From: Argopecten irradians
Lineage: Eukaryota; Mollusca; Bivalvia; Pectinida; Pectinidae
Reading direction: 5' to 3'
Length of the DNA: 64,000 nt
NCBI RefSeq assembly: GCF_041381155.1
Contig: NC_091138.1
Coordinates: 35,767,604-35,831,603, forward strand
Shown here piece by piece: positions 11,034 through 24,600 of the stretch. How positions within the stretch are numbered: position 1 is the stretch's first letter; every line of letters starts with the position of its first letter. The notes under the pieces were generated by a model, which saw only the letters and a program-made list of their open reading frames with translations, did not search any database and had not been told where the DNA came from. The position numbers were made by a program, and so were the translations under genes.

Positions 11034-14000
11034 AAGGCAGTACAAGTCTATGTGAGCTGTACAAGGCCATGAGACCTAGTATATCATGTGACCTATACAA
11101 GGTCAGTGTGACCTGTAAGAGGCCATGTGACCATTAAGCCTTTATAAACTGTTAAGAGAATTGTCAAGTCCCTGTGATCTGTATAAACTCTTTGAAACCC
11201 TGATTGTTAATTTTTTTGGGCTATCAAGTCTGTGGGGGTAAGAATGCAGGTGCCTGGAGGAACACAGTCCTACTGTTATACAGTATGGAGATATAGTCGT
11301 TTACAGAGAGCTACTTCTTATCAATAACAATCATAATTGTTTTTAATAGGATTGAGGTTTGACAGTAATAATGTATAATTATATCTATTGTTCTGACATC
11401 ACATTTAAAAGATTATCTATCATCTTCAATTTGTTTCATCTCAATGATTCAGATTACTAACAACACATCCTGAAGTATCCTTATTTACATAAATCAGGAG
11501 ATCAAATTTTTTGAATTATATTTCAAATAAATATCAAAGAAACATGTTTTGAAATCATTGTTTAGAATAAAAATCAAAGAAATCCTTCAAACAATACAAA
11601 GCAATCAGTAATGTATTCTATTGTAAAAAATATGATAAATAATAGTGATCATCAAAGACCAACAGCGCACCTGTAAATGACTTTAGGTGTACACTTTACA
11701 CCTGTATATATGAATATTGATTATTGCTCCTCCTTGATCAACACACCTGTGACTCGAGTTATCACACCTAACTAGCTACCTGTACATGAATTAATTGGGG
11801 CCAAGTGAGCATATCAGGCATCTTCGTTAATGAGGTCATTCGTAATTAGTGGAGATCAAAGAGCTACAATTAGTACAGTAGGACATTAGGGAGAATCTTC
11901 ATAGCTCGTGTCAAATAGCAGTGTGAAATAACACACAACCCAATCTGTTGTTAAATATCCATTTTTCTGTTGTACTTAAAAAAAATCCATGTCTATTAAT
12001 CGGTGCGGATAGTGGGAAGATTTCTACACAACACTGGCATAGTGTAATAAGATTTTGTACTAAGGTTCAACCTTCTTACCCACCTGGGATTCTAGCCAGC
12101 AGATTCAATATCATGACTTAGTGCTCTACAGTCTCTATCCTGTTATTAAGTGCATGAATATATATACATTTTGGTGCATTATAAATTGATCCATCTCATG
12201 AACATCTTCTTTAAATGTTCTCGAGGGGATTTCTTACCTTCTTAATAATAAAGATTAATTTTAGCAGGGAAAATTATAGCACATATTCCACAACAATAAA
12301 GAACATCTTACATAAGCAACTACGGTACACGAATTCAGAGGGCATTAGAACTGTACAGAATATAGCAGAGGGGTGGATATATATTAAAATAATTAATTTT
12401 GCTAGCATGCTTAACTATTGAAGTAAAATTTTTTGAAACTGCTAAATATCTTTAGCTAATATATTAAAATACATTTTTTTTATAGGGATGGGGCTGAGCA
12501 GAAACTGTTTTTGAAGAAGGGAGGATGTGTTCGTGGAGGGGTTAGAGCAAGAATATTTATAAGCGCCATCTACGTCCTTGGGTTTGAGTAATTTACATGA
12601 CATTTATTGAGTTGAAAACGGTATCTTGAATCTTAATATGACACAAAGAGTAATGAAAGAATTTGCATTAAAGGATGAGCAAAGGCTAAATGGTGGAAGA
12701 CAGCCAGTGTATCAAGAGAAAACTTATCCTCCAACCATTGATACCCACAAGTATCAAACTCACTACCCAGAGGTGAAGGACTGATAGTTATCGTTATAGG
12801 GACACTCAAACATTCAGACACTGTGGAGAAGAACTGCAATATTTCCAAAATAGAAAATAAAATAGGAAGGCTTGTCCGAAAATCAGGGTAAAATACCTGT
12901 CTATGAGTACCTGTGTAGTCCTTACATTATCATTTACTCAGCCATATTATTAACAAAAGACTTAATAGATCTTACAGCAGATACACCAAACTATATACCT
13001 GCACCGACTGACATCACTAATTAAGTCGACAATCATATAGAAATTCCAGGATGACTAATTGATTTTAATAGCTTCTAAATATTGATGAATATATTGTTCA
13101 TGCATTTTTTTTAATTTACAAACAATAAACATGGATATCTCATTTCCTTTCATCATATGATCTATAAAAGGATGAAAAGACTCCTTAACAAAGCCGACTG
13201 TCTAGAGTTCAATATGTATGTACAATTATCAATGCTGAGTTATCTTTGAAAGGGGTGCAGTGGCAGATAGGAAAACACTTGAAATTTTAAAATCAAAAGA
13301 AAAATTTATAAGATAAAATTCTTTTTATGTTATCATTATAAAGGAAATTGTGATAAACCTACTCGGTCTATTCGCTGCATCAAAAGGACTAAGCGGATAT
13401 AACAAATACTCTAAAAGGCCACTCAGTCGACATTGGACACATTTGGGAATTCCATAATTTTAATTTTTTTGTATATCCTGTTTAAAAGAAATATTGAAAT
13501 TACTGAATTAATAGTATATGAAGAATAGTGATAAGCTTGATATCAAGAACAAATAAGTCTATATAATCTATACTACTAACCAATAAAGCAATTTAGTTGA
13601 ATAAAAAACCATGCATTGAAATAATAATACATGATATAGATACATTTAGACATATTTCAATATAATTTTTCACATACGGCAAGTCTATTGGTATACCAAG
13701 TGTTAAGTTGTCAAATTTTCTGAAATTAACAATGGATCGATTTTAATGAAATAATAGTGTCCTTCTGATTATCTGTATCTAATTAATTTCTCTGACGGCT
13801 TATTGGATCAAATGTAGTATAATATATAATGTAAAGTCATAAAATAGAAAATGCTCCCTCACCCCTTATCCCTATTTTTCCTTCTTCCAATAACTTTTTT
13901 TGTTTCCTTGACCGAGTCCTGTCGACAGTAGCTAGATATATACTCCCATCCCCACCATTCCATGTATGATATACCATCTGATATTATTTCTATGTATTTT

Positions 14001-14174
14001 CAAGCTCTGTATTTATGATAATTCATTTTGAGAAATGGACTGGTCTGTACTGGCACATATTGTTATGTCTTTTTGTATGATACTTTATCATAATCTGAAT
14101 TCTTTTAGATGACATTGGATGTAACACCTCCTGTCCTGTACTGTACATTGCTCAGTTAGGTAGTCATCATACTT
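11034..14174. other. Intergenic, no supported gene
   Basis: AT-rich unique sequence with no recognisable exon. Short open frames at 12215-12421 (plus) and 12633-12848 (minus) match nothing I know. The only structured part is the motif-dense block at 11530-11900, listed separately. Confidence 0.55.
11530..11900. promoter_or_regulatory. Candidate cis-regulatory module (TCF, T-box, E-box and TAAT motifs)
   Basis: Within about 370 bp there are four same-strand ATCAAAG motifs, the TCF/LEF core, near 11533, 11573, 11651 and 11855; the last reads GGAGATCAAAGAGC. There is also an inverted T-box-like pair AGGTGT...ACACCT at 11685-11703, TCACACCT at 11763, several CACCTG E-boxes and several TAAT/ATTA homeodomain cores. 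The motifs are visible; enhancer function is inference. Confidence 0.3.
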
Positions 14175-14455
14175 GATACTCCAGGGATTACTATCACTGT
14201 CGTTAAATCCACCCCTGTAATATGTCACTGCGAAACTGAAGGCAACAGAAAGCAAAGGTGATTTGTTTTACATTAAAATAATCAAATAACAGTACATGGT
14301 GGTTGACTTTGTGGCTTTGAAGTTGGGCATTGTAATCTTCAAAGGAAGTCTCTCCAGGCCTGTGACTGGTCATTTTTTTCTCCTGAAATGTCTTAAGTTT
14401 TAGATAGCCCTGGGGCGGATATAACATCAGTGATAGTAATCCATAGAGCTTCAAG
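14175..14455. mobile_element. Inverted-repeat MITE, intact relative of 9257-11033
   Basis: A 281-bp element with imperfect terminal inverted repeats of about 47 bp: left GATACTCCAGGGATTACTAT, and a right end whose reverse complement contains GGATTACTATCACTGATGTT. Its interior (CTTCAAAGGAAGTCTCTCC) matches the interrupted copy at 9257-11033 in inverse orientation. The open frame across it on the minus strand is not considered coding. Confidence 0.7.
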
Positions 14456-14652
14456 GATAGGTAGCCACCAGTTATCTTAAGATGACTCCTGACCTTAAAA
14501 TGACCTTGACTGCTTAGGATGACAATTCAATTTAATGACAAAATGTTTAAAATATAGCTCTGACAAACATACAAACATTTGTGATATAGGGTCTTGTTAG
14601 TTTCTCCATCATCAGAAACCCTCGAAGGGATCTTGGCACCCACCAAAGAATA

Positions 14653-15222
14653 AACAAGAGATCCTAAAGGGATCTTGGCACCCACCAAAGAATGATCTAT
14701 GTCTGACGATGGAAAGATGGATCTTTTCTCTGCTTTTAAAACTTTTTCAAACATACTACAAATAATTTTTTTTGACATATCGCTTCAGTACTTTGTGAGA
14801 AATAGCAGTATCAAACTTCAACTATCAAAATCCAAGATGGCTCCTTGGTGGCCATCTTGTGATCGATCGGTCCAAAATGCAATATGCATAACTAGGGCCC
14901 TAGGGGAACCTACATATGAAATTTGAGAATGATCCTTTCTGTACTTTGTGAGAAACAGCGATAACAAACTTTAACTATCAAAATCCAAGATGGCTGCCTG
15001 GAGGCCATCTTGTTGACCAATTGGTCCCAAAATGCAATATGCACAACTAGGTCCCTAGGGGAACCTACATATGAAATGTGAGAAAGATCCCTTTAATGCT
15101 CTCTGAGAAATAGCAATAACAAGAACTGTTAAAGGACGGACGGATGGACGGACAGACGGAAAGAAGGACGGATCACGGACACAAAGCGATTTGAATAGCC
15201 CACCATCTGATGATGATCTAAA
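14653..15222 (+). mobile_element. Second Helentron-like family (AACAAGAGATCC leader), copy 1
   Basis: The leader AACAAGAGATCCTAAAGGGATC contains an inverted pair GATCC/GGATC and is followed by TTGGCACCCACCAAAGAATG. Two to three tandem units of about 150 bp follow, each with TCCAAGATGGCTNCC...GCCATCTTG and ...CTAGGGGAACCTACATATG. A GGACGGACGGA tract and AATAGCCCACCATCTGATGATG close the element. A second leader fragment lies immediately upstream at 14626-14652. Confidence 0.7.
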
Positions 15223-18200
15223 AACATCAATAAAGTTTGGCTTGATACTTTTTTCTCTGCAACATGTCTGAATCTAGTTTCAAACTAGGGGAAGATAATC
15301 TAGCATTAGATCTCTACTGAGAAAATCTTATCAGCTGATCTGGTGGCTAGTTCAGGTTTTCAATAATGTGGTTTCTTTAAGTTTTCTCTTTGCCTCTGTC
15401 TTTGTTTTACATGGAGAGAGAGTGTAAACTATAAGTGCAGTAAGGGTATTTTGAGGTCTGGGTAATTTAACCCACATCACTTCTACACCAACTATCTCCA
15501 CTCTTATAGGACTCCATATTAACATAAAAATGGAATAAAACTAAAAGTTTTCAGCCATCACTGTCCCTTTAAAGCTTCTACCCTAGCCTCGTTAATGTTA
15601 TAGGAGCGTTACTTCAGATGAAACATAAATCCTTTATGGTCAGTTCAAATGTGTTTTTATGTGACCCTGATATCCATGGCCTATCATATCCACCCGATAT
15701 ATAGACCCGTGTACCCTGTATATCCTCTAAATAATCAACACAAACATATACAATAAACATGTCAAAAAGGCAAATTTTTATACACAAAGCTTGATTCACC
15801 ATGTTAAAGATTCATACCAGTTCACATATAAATAGGTTTGCCTTTGTAGAAATCCAACTGAGCCTAGCTAATGTAGGCTTAACTTTGTAATGGCTAGGGT
15901 CAATTTAACACCATAGACCTCATATCACTGATTCCTTTTGATCATCGTGATCAGTGATTGGCTGGATGGGGATGACCAATCAGATGAAACCTCCTCATTA
16001 AATATGCATGCCGAGGGGGACATTACGTGAAGTAATGAAGCTTTGAATAGTCAAACATAACAAGACCCACGGCTAATGAGTTCTGGGTATCTCAACTGCC
16101 ACATTCTTTCGTCTTTAATCAAATCTATCACCAACCAACTGAAACAAAATCCAACGACAGCATACCTTAAGGTTGTTTCAGTCACTCTAATGAAGCATGC
16201 TTATTTATGTGGATGCATTTAATGGTATTGGGCAAAGTATTTTTTAACATTAAAATATGTTTGAAGATAACAACTACATTTAAACCCATGATCAAAGGTT
16301 TGAAATCTTTGCTTTAAAAATTAAGCAACTGAATTAAATGGAAAACTTATTACCCATCTTTAATGAAAAATTCCAGCTTTCTTTTGATTGAGGTCTATAC
16401 TGACATATGACCTAGCGCAGCAATTTCATGGAAAAAGAACGAAAAAACCCACAAAAATGACTAAGGACATAAAAGGGAAGTAACTCTGCAAAGGAAAGTA
16501 ACTCTCATAGATAAAAGTTTACTTGAGAAGATAGATGTACCTTAAATAGCTTTAACAATAAGAATTTTAGACAAACTGTAATTTGGCAGTTACATTTTTC
16601 CTTCAATTAAGAATTGATCAAATACTTGACCTTGGCCTCAAAAGTAGGTCAGGGTCATACGATCAAGAAACTAGAAGTGTGTCAGACCTACTATGATAGT
16701 TCTTTGATGACTTGCTGCTATAGTACCAGCTGAATATCATGACTCTGCACAAGGTCCATGGAACAGTTAAACATTTTCTTTTCATGAAATGCAATTTTTC
16801 TAGTAATACTGTATAAACCACATATGTACCTGGGGTAAATGAATGATTGTCAGTAAGGGATTTTATTGGGAACCTGCCTATATATTGAAATCAACAAATA
16901 TGAAAAATATTATTGTACTATGTGGTAATAAAGTGATTACTTGTTCAGTGCCACAATTTAATATTTCAGGTCACTTAATAGAAGCATTGTTTGAAATTCA
17001 AGTTTATTGTCAACATACATGTAATTGTGACCTTGAATGTAGGTCAAGGTCAATTATTAGAACAAACTTTACCTTATATACACAGTTTTCAAAGTTTCAG
17101 TACACATTTGATTTGACATACTAGTAAGTTAATTGAAGCCCTATTTGGGTCAAATATAATATATATCTTAAAATGTCCTACATTTGCTATATGGTGTCAA
17201 CTTATAATTGTTGGATCCAGAGTGGACGTTCATCGCATGGTGAACAAACGCTTGTCCAGTTTCATATTTTATACATTAATTTCAAATAGAGTTTCCATGT
17301 TATAGATTCAGTACAGTACACCTTGGTTATAGGAGATATATCTTGCTTTGAATATTTAAATATGGTAACTTGATAGTCGCTACAACTGCATCAATTGATC
17401 AATTTAATGATTAAGATTGAAAATAGATCCAGTATTACACAAATATAAAGTTTGTTCAAATGTACCCAGCTCATTAAATGTAAATGTAAGACAAAGAGAA
17501 ATATCTATATTTCATATCTCTTTAATTTCGTACACAGAGCATAATAATGATTATGTATGTATAATGATTATGTGTAATGATTATGTATGTATACAATATG
17601 CATACATATATAAAATAAATCAGATAAATAATCAACGATAACATAAAATTCTTGATTACCCGGTAAATATGAAACAACAATTTAAGACATTTTTTTCCGT
17701 TTATCTTCCAGCATTTCTAATACATGTACTGGAGGATTAAAGAAGAAAAGAGAACTTAAAAATCAAAGTACTCAAATGATGTGCAGGTTTTTAGCAGCTA
17801 ATGTAAAACTTTGGTATGGACGAATTAATTACAAATTAAATAAACAACTAAAGAGTAAATTTAATAAATTGTGATAAAACAAATACATATTTATAACAAT
17901 AGACCATCCTGATAAATTAAAGTTCTTCCTCAGATCCTGTGAATCTACCTGACTATCACATATGCTATAACACCAAAGGTAAGCTGATGCTAAAAGACGT
18001 TTTACTTTTCATTTTCTGTCCATGACAGGCAGCAGTAATGCTGTTCAGTTTTAGTCCTTTTTTCAAATTGATGACGTATTGGGCAGTGTTTCTGACCAAC
18101 TACTCTTAGATTGTGAATTAACAAAATCAACCTGGATGGTATTCTCGGTTCCAAGAATGGGGAGATAACTCTCATAGATTACAATGTAATACTTTTTGAC

Positions 18201-18600
18201 AATCTGGTTTTAAAATGTTGTATGACTAAATACATGTCCCCGAGTCTCTATATATATTATACACATAAATGATTACATGTAAATCAAAAGACAGCACTAT
18301 GAGGCTTTTAATGCCATACTTACAATTTAACGTTTAGCCGTATATGGTCCGACCCTCTACATGTACCTACAAGATTGAAGAATTATGGAAATACTGCAAT
18401 TCATCCGCATATTTGAAAAAAATATTGAATGATAAGAGAACAGTTTTGGAAGGACCAACATAAATACACTGTTACAAATCAAAGAGTGATTTGAAGTTAA
18501 CACAGTTCAGTATATTTAAGAAATTAAACCTGATTGAAAATTTCACCATCCTTTTCCACTTAAGGGCATTTCCAGCTGTGATCTTGACCAAGGTGAAGCG
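15223..18600. other. Intergenic or 3' flank of the PhyH gene
   Basis: No gene is recognised. Fragments of the pearl-like core occur near 16628 (TTGACCTTGG) and 17027-17065 (GTGACCTTGAATGTAGGTCA). The part nearest 18600 should hold the 3'UTR of the minus-strand PhyH gene, but I see no clear AATAAA that fixes its end. Confidence 0.5.
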
Positions 18601-21600
18601 TTACTTGACCGCTATCAAGTCCTGGGGACCAACTGGACCGCAAGCTTTCTGATGAGCAAGGACCTCCTTTTCACCAAAAACCTCAGATGGTCGTGGCTCC
18701 AGGGTAAAGTTTCCGTGATCCTTCCCACATACATGTGTGACAGAGTCTCCAATTTCAGCTTTCTGTTTCACATAGGCACCACAGTATCGTAAGGCTACAC
18801 CTATCCGACGTCTATCACCTGCAGATCAAAACGGTTAGCAATAATTACCAACTAAAGGTATATGAAATATGTGCAAGAAATGTGTGACAAAGACGCATTA
18901 GACAGGTTGCCTCATTAAACAGGTGAAATATATAGAAAATCTCGCAGGAGGACTTCGAATGTAATTCATTAGACAGGGTGGCTTAACATACAGGGTGACT
19001 TAACATACAGGGTGACTTAACATACAGGGTGACTTAACATACAGGGTGACTTAACATACAGGGTGACTTAACATACAGGGTGACTTAACATACAGGGTGA
19101 CTTAACACACAGGGTGACTTAACATACAGGGTGACTTAACATACAGGGTGACTTAACATACAGGGTGACTTAACATACAGGGTGACTTAACATACAGGGT
19201 GACTTAACACACAGGGTGACTTAACATACAGGGTAACTTAACATACAGGGTGACTTAACATACAGGGTGACTTAACAACAGGGTGACTTAACATACAGGG
19301 TGACTTAACATACAGGGTGACTTAACATCAGGGTGACTTAACATACAGGGTGACTAACATACAGGGTGACTTAACATACAGGGTGACTTAACATACAGGG
19401 TGACTTAACATACAGGGTGACTTAACATACAGGGTGACTTAACATACAGGGTGACTTAACATACAGGGTGACTTAACATACAGGGTGACTTAACATACAG
19501 GGTGACTTAACATACAGGGTGACTTAACATACAGGGTGACTTAACATACAGGGTGACTTAACATACAGGGTGACTTAACATACAGGGTGACTTAACATAC
19601 AGGGTGACTTAACACACAGGGTGACTTAACATACAGGGTGACTTAACACACAGGGTGACTTAACATACAGGGTGACTTAACATACAGGGTGACTTAACAT
19701 ACAGGGTGACTTAACATACAGGGTGACTTAACATACAGGGTGACTTAACATACAGGGTGACTTAACATACAGGGTGACTTAACATACAGGGTGACTTAAC
19801 ATACAGGGTGACTTAACATACAGGGTGACTTAACATACAGGGTGACTTAACATACAGGGTGACTTAACATACAGGGTGACTTAACATACAGGGTGACTTA
19901 ACATACAGGGTGACTTAACATACAGGGTGACTTAACATACAGGGTGACTTAACATAGGGTGACTTAACATACAGGGTGACTTAACATACAGGGTGACTTA
20001 ACATACAGGGTGACTTAACATACATGGTGACTTAACATACAGGGTGACTTAACACATACAGGGTGACTTAACATACAGGGTGACTTAACATACAGGGTGA
20101 CTTAACATACAGGGTGACTTAACATACAGGGTGACTTAACACACAGGGTGACTTAACATACAGGGTGACTTAACATACAGGGTGACCTAACATACAGGGT
20201 GACTTAACATACAGGGTGACTTAACATACAGGGTGACTTAACATACAGGGTGACTTAACATACAGGGTGACTTAACATACAGGGTGACTTAACATACAGG
20301 GTGACTTAACATACAGGGTGACTTAACATACAGGGTGACTTAACATACAGGGTGACTTAACATACAGGGTGACTTAACATACAGGGTGACTTAACATACA
20401 GGGTGACTTAACAACACAGGGTGACTTAACATACAGGGTGACTTAACATACAGGGTGACTTAACATACAGGGTGACTTAACATACAGGGTGACTTAACAT
20501 ACAGGGTGACTTAACATACAGGGTGACTTAACATACAGGGTGACTTAACATACAGGGTGACTTAACATACAGGGTGACTTAACATACAGGGTGACTTAAC
20601 ACACAGGGTGACTTAACATACAGGGTGACTTAACATACAGGGTGACTTAACATACAGGGTGACTTAACATACAGGGTGACTTAACATACAGGGTGACTTA
20701 ACATACAGGGTGACTTAACATACAGGGTGACTTAACATACAGGGTGACTTAACATACAGGGTGACTTAACATACAGGGTGACTTAACATACAGGGTGACT
20801 TAACATACAGGGTGACTTAACATACAGGGTGACTTAACATACAGGGTGACTTAACATACAGGGTGACTTACATACAGGGTGACTTAACATACAGGGTGAC
20901 ATAACATACAGGGTGACTTAACATACAGGGTGACTTAACATACAGGGTGACTTAACATACAGGGTGACTTAACATACAGGGTGACTTAACATACAGGGTG
21001 ACTTAACATACAGGGTGACTTAACATACAGGGTGACTTAACATACAGGGTGACTTAACACACAGGGTGACTTAACATACAGGGTGACTTAACATACAGGG
21101 TGACTTAACATACAGGGTGACATAACATACAGGGTGACTTAACATACAGGGTGACTTAACATACAGGGTGACTTAACATACAGGGTGACTTAACATACAG
21201 GGTGACTTAACATACAGGGTGACTTAACATACAGGGTAACTTAACATACAGGGTGACTTAACATACAGGGTGACATAACATACTGGGTGACTTAACACAC
21301 AGGGTGACTTAACATACAGGGTGACTAAATATACAGGGTGACTTAACATACAGGGTGACATAACATACAGGGTGACATAACATACAGGGTGACATAACAT
21401 ACAGGGTGACATAACATACAGGGTGACATAACATACAGGGTGACATACATACAGGGTGACATAACATACAGGGTGACTTAACATACAGGGTGACTTAACA
21501 TACAGGGTGACTTAACATACAGGGTGACTTAACATACAGGGTGACTTAACATACAGGGTGACTTAACATACAGGGTGACTTAACATACAGGGTGACTTAA

Positions 21601-24600
21601 CACACAGGGTGACTTAACACACAGGGTGACTTAACACACAGGGTGACTTAACATACAGGGTGACTTAACACACAGGGTGACTTAACATACAGGGTGACTT
21701 AAATACAGGGTGACTTAACATACAGGGTGACTTAACACACAGGGTGACTTAACACACAAGGTGACTTAACATACAGGGTGACTTATCACACAGGGTGACT
21801 TATCACACAGGGTGACTTAACACACAGGGTGACTTAACATACAGGGTGACTTAACATACAGGGTGACTTAACACACAGGGTGACTTAACATACAGGGTGA
21901 CTTAACATACAGGGTGACTTAACATACAGGGTGACTTAACATACAGGGTGACATAACATACAGGGTGACTTAACATACAGGGTGACTTAACACAAGGGTG
22001 ACTTAACATACAGGGTGACTTAACATACAGGGTGACTTAACATACAGGGTGACTTAACATACAGGGTGACTTAACATACAGGGTGACTTAACATACAGGG
22101 TGACTTAACATACAGGGTGACTTAACACACAGGTTGACTTAACACACACAGGGTGACTTAACAACACAGGTGACGTTACATACAGGGTGACTTTACATAC
22201 AGGGTGACTTAACATACAGGGTGACTTAACATACAGGGTGACTTAACACACAGGGTGACTTAACCTACAGGATGACGTAACATACAGGGTGACTTAACAC
22301 ACAGGGTGACTTAACCTACAGGTGACTTAACATACAGGGTGGGGTGACTTAACATACAGGGTGACTTAACACACAGGGTGACTTAACACACAGGGTGACT
22401 TAACATACAGGGTGACTTAACATACAGGGTGACTTAACACACAGGGTGACTTAACATACAGGGTGACTTAACATACAGGGTGACTTAACACACAGGGTGA
22501 CTTAACACACAGGGTGACTTAACATACAGGGTGACTTAACAACAGGGTGACTTAACATACAGGGTGACTTAACATACAGGGTGACTTAACATACACTTAA
22601 CAACAGGGTGACTTAACTACAGGTGATACTATAACATACAGGGTGACTTAACATACAGGGTGACTTAACATACAGGGTGACTTAACATACAGGGTGACTT
22701 AACATACAGGGTGACTTAACATACAGGGTGACTTAACATACAGGGTGACTTAACATAAGGGTGACTTAACATACAGGGTGACTTAACATACAGGGTGACT
22801 TAACATACAGGGTGACTTAACATACAGGGTGACTTAACATACAGGGTGACTTAACATACAGGGTGACTTAACATACAGGGTGACTTAACATACAGGGTGA
22901 CTAACATACAGGGTGACTTAACATACAGGGTGACTTAACATACAGGGTGACTTAACATACAGGGTGACTTAACATACAGGGTGACTTAACATACAGGGTG
23001 ACTTAACATACAGGGTGACTTAACATACAGGGTGACTTAACATACAGGGTGACATAACATACAGGGTGACGTAACATACAGGGTGACTTAACACACAGGG
23101 TGACTTAACATACAGGGTGACTTAACATACAGGGTGACTTAACATACAGGGTGACTTACAACAACAGGGTGACTTAACACACAGGGTGACTTAACATACA
23201 GGGTGACTTAACATACAGGGTGACTTAACATACAGGGTGACTTAACATACAGGGTGACTTAACATACAGGGTGACTAACATACAGGGTGACGTAACATAC
23301 AGGGTGACTTAACATACAGGGTGACTTAACATACAGGGTGACTTAACATACAGGGTGACTTAACATACAGGGTGACTTAACATACAGGGTGACTTAACAT
23401 ACAGGGTGACTTAACATACAGGGTGACTTAACATACAGGGTGACTTAACATACAGGGTGACTTAACATACAGGGTGACTTAACATACAGGGTGACTTAAC
23501 ATACAGGGTGACTTAACATACAGGGTGACTTAACATACAGGGTGACTTAACATACAGGGTGACTAACATAACATACAGGGTGACTTAACATACAGGGTGA
23601 CTTAACATACAGGGTGACTTAACATACAGGGTGACTTAACATACAGGGTGACTTAACATACAGGGTGACTTAACATACAGGGTGACTTAACATACAGGGT
23701 GACTTAACATACAGGGTGACTTAACATACAGGGTGACTTAACATACAGGGTGACTTAACACACAGGGTGACTTAACACACAGGGTGACTTAACATACAGG
23801 GTGACTTAACATACAGGGTGACTTAACATACAGGGTGACTTAACATACAGGGTGACTTAACACACAGGGTGACTTAACATACAGGGTGACTTAACATACA
23901 GGGTGACTTAACACACAGGGTGACTTAACACACAGGGTGACTTAACATAATGATAACATACAGGGTGACTTAACATACAGGGTGACTTAACATACAGGGT
24001 GACTTAACATACAGGGTGACTTAACATACAGGGTGACTTAACATACAGGGTGACTTAACACACAGGGTGACTTAACATACAGGGTGACTTAACACACAGG
24101 GTGACTTAACATACAGGGTGACTTAACATACAGGGTGACTTAACATACAGGGTGACTTAACATACAGGGTGACTTAACATACAGGGTGACTTAACATACA
24201 GGGTGACTTAACATACAGGGTGACTTAACATACAGGGTGACACATAGGCAGGTTTGTCTGTACTTAAGTTGTTAACAAGAGGTTCAATTAAATTAAAGTT
24301 ACTAATAAGCATTGGTGCCCTGATATTTGTTATTTTGATTCAGATTTCATACATATTGTTTAGAGTTTTGGCACAATATGAGTGCAGTAAATAAAAGGTT
24401 ATTTATGTTACATTATATATACAGTATACTAAAACTAACCTTCACTTGTGGAAATATTGCCCTTATTCAAATCAGTGTAGTTGAGTTATCCCCCCCTAAT
24501 TTGAGTCACAAGAGTTACAGTTACTCTCCTTTAATAAATTATCTCCCCTTATGATAATAACACAAATCAATCTATCCTTTTTTTTGGATATCCTCTTGTT

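Noticed and set aside
14203..14454. 83-codon minus-strand frame
   Set aside because: It coincides with a MITE; its relative at 9257-11033 does not keep the frame.
21224..21484. 86-codon minus-strand frame with CHPVCYVTLYV-like repeats
   Set aside because: Made by the 17-bp satellite where GACATAAC variants remove stops; a translation artefact.
18973..24247. CRISPR-like array
   Set aside because: The repeats abut with no unique spacers and the DNA is eukaryotic; it is a minisatellite.
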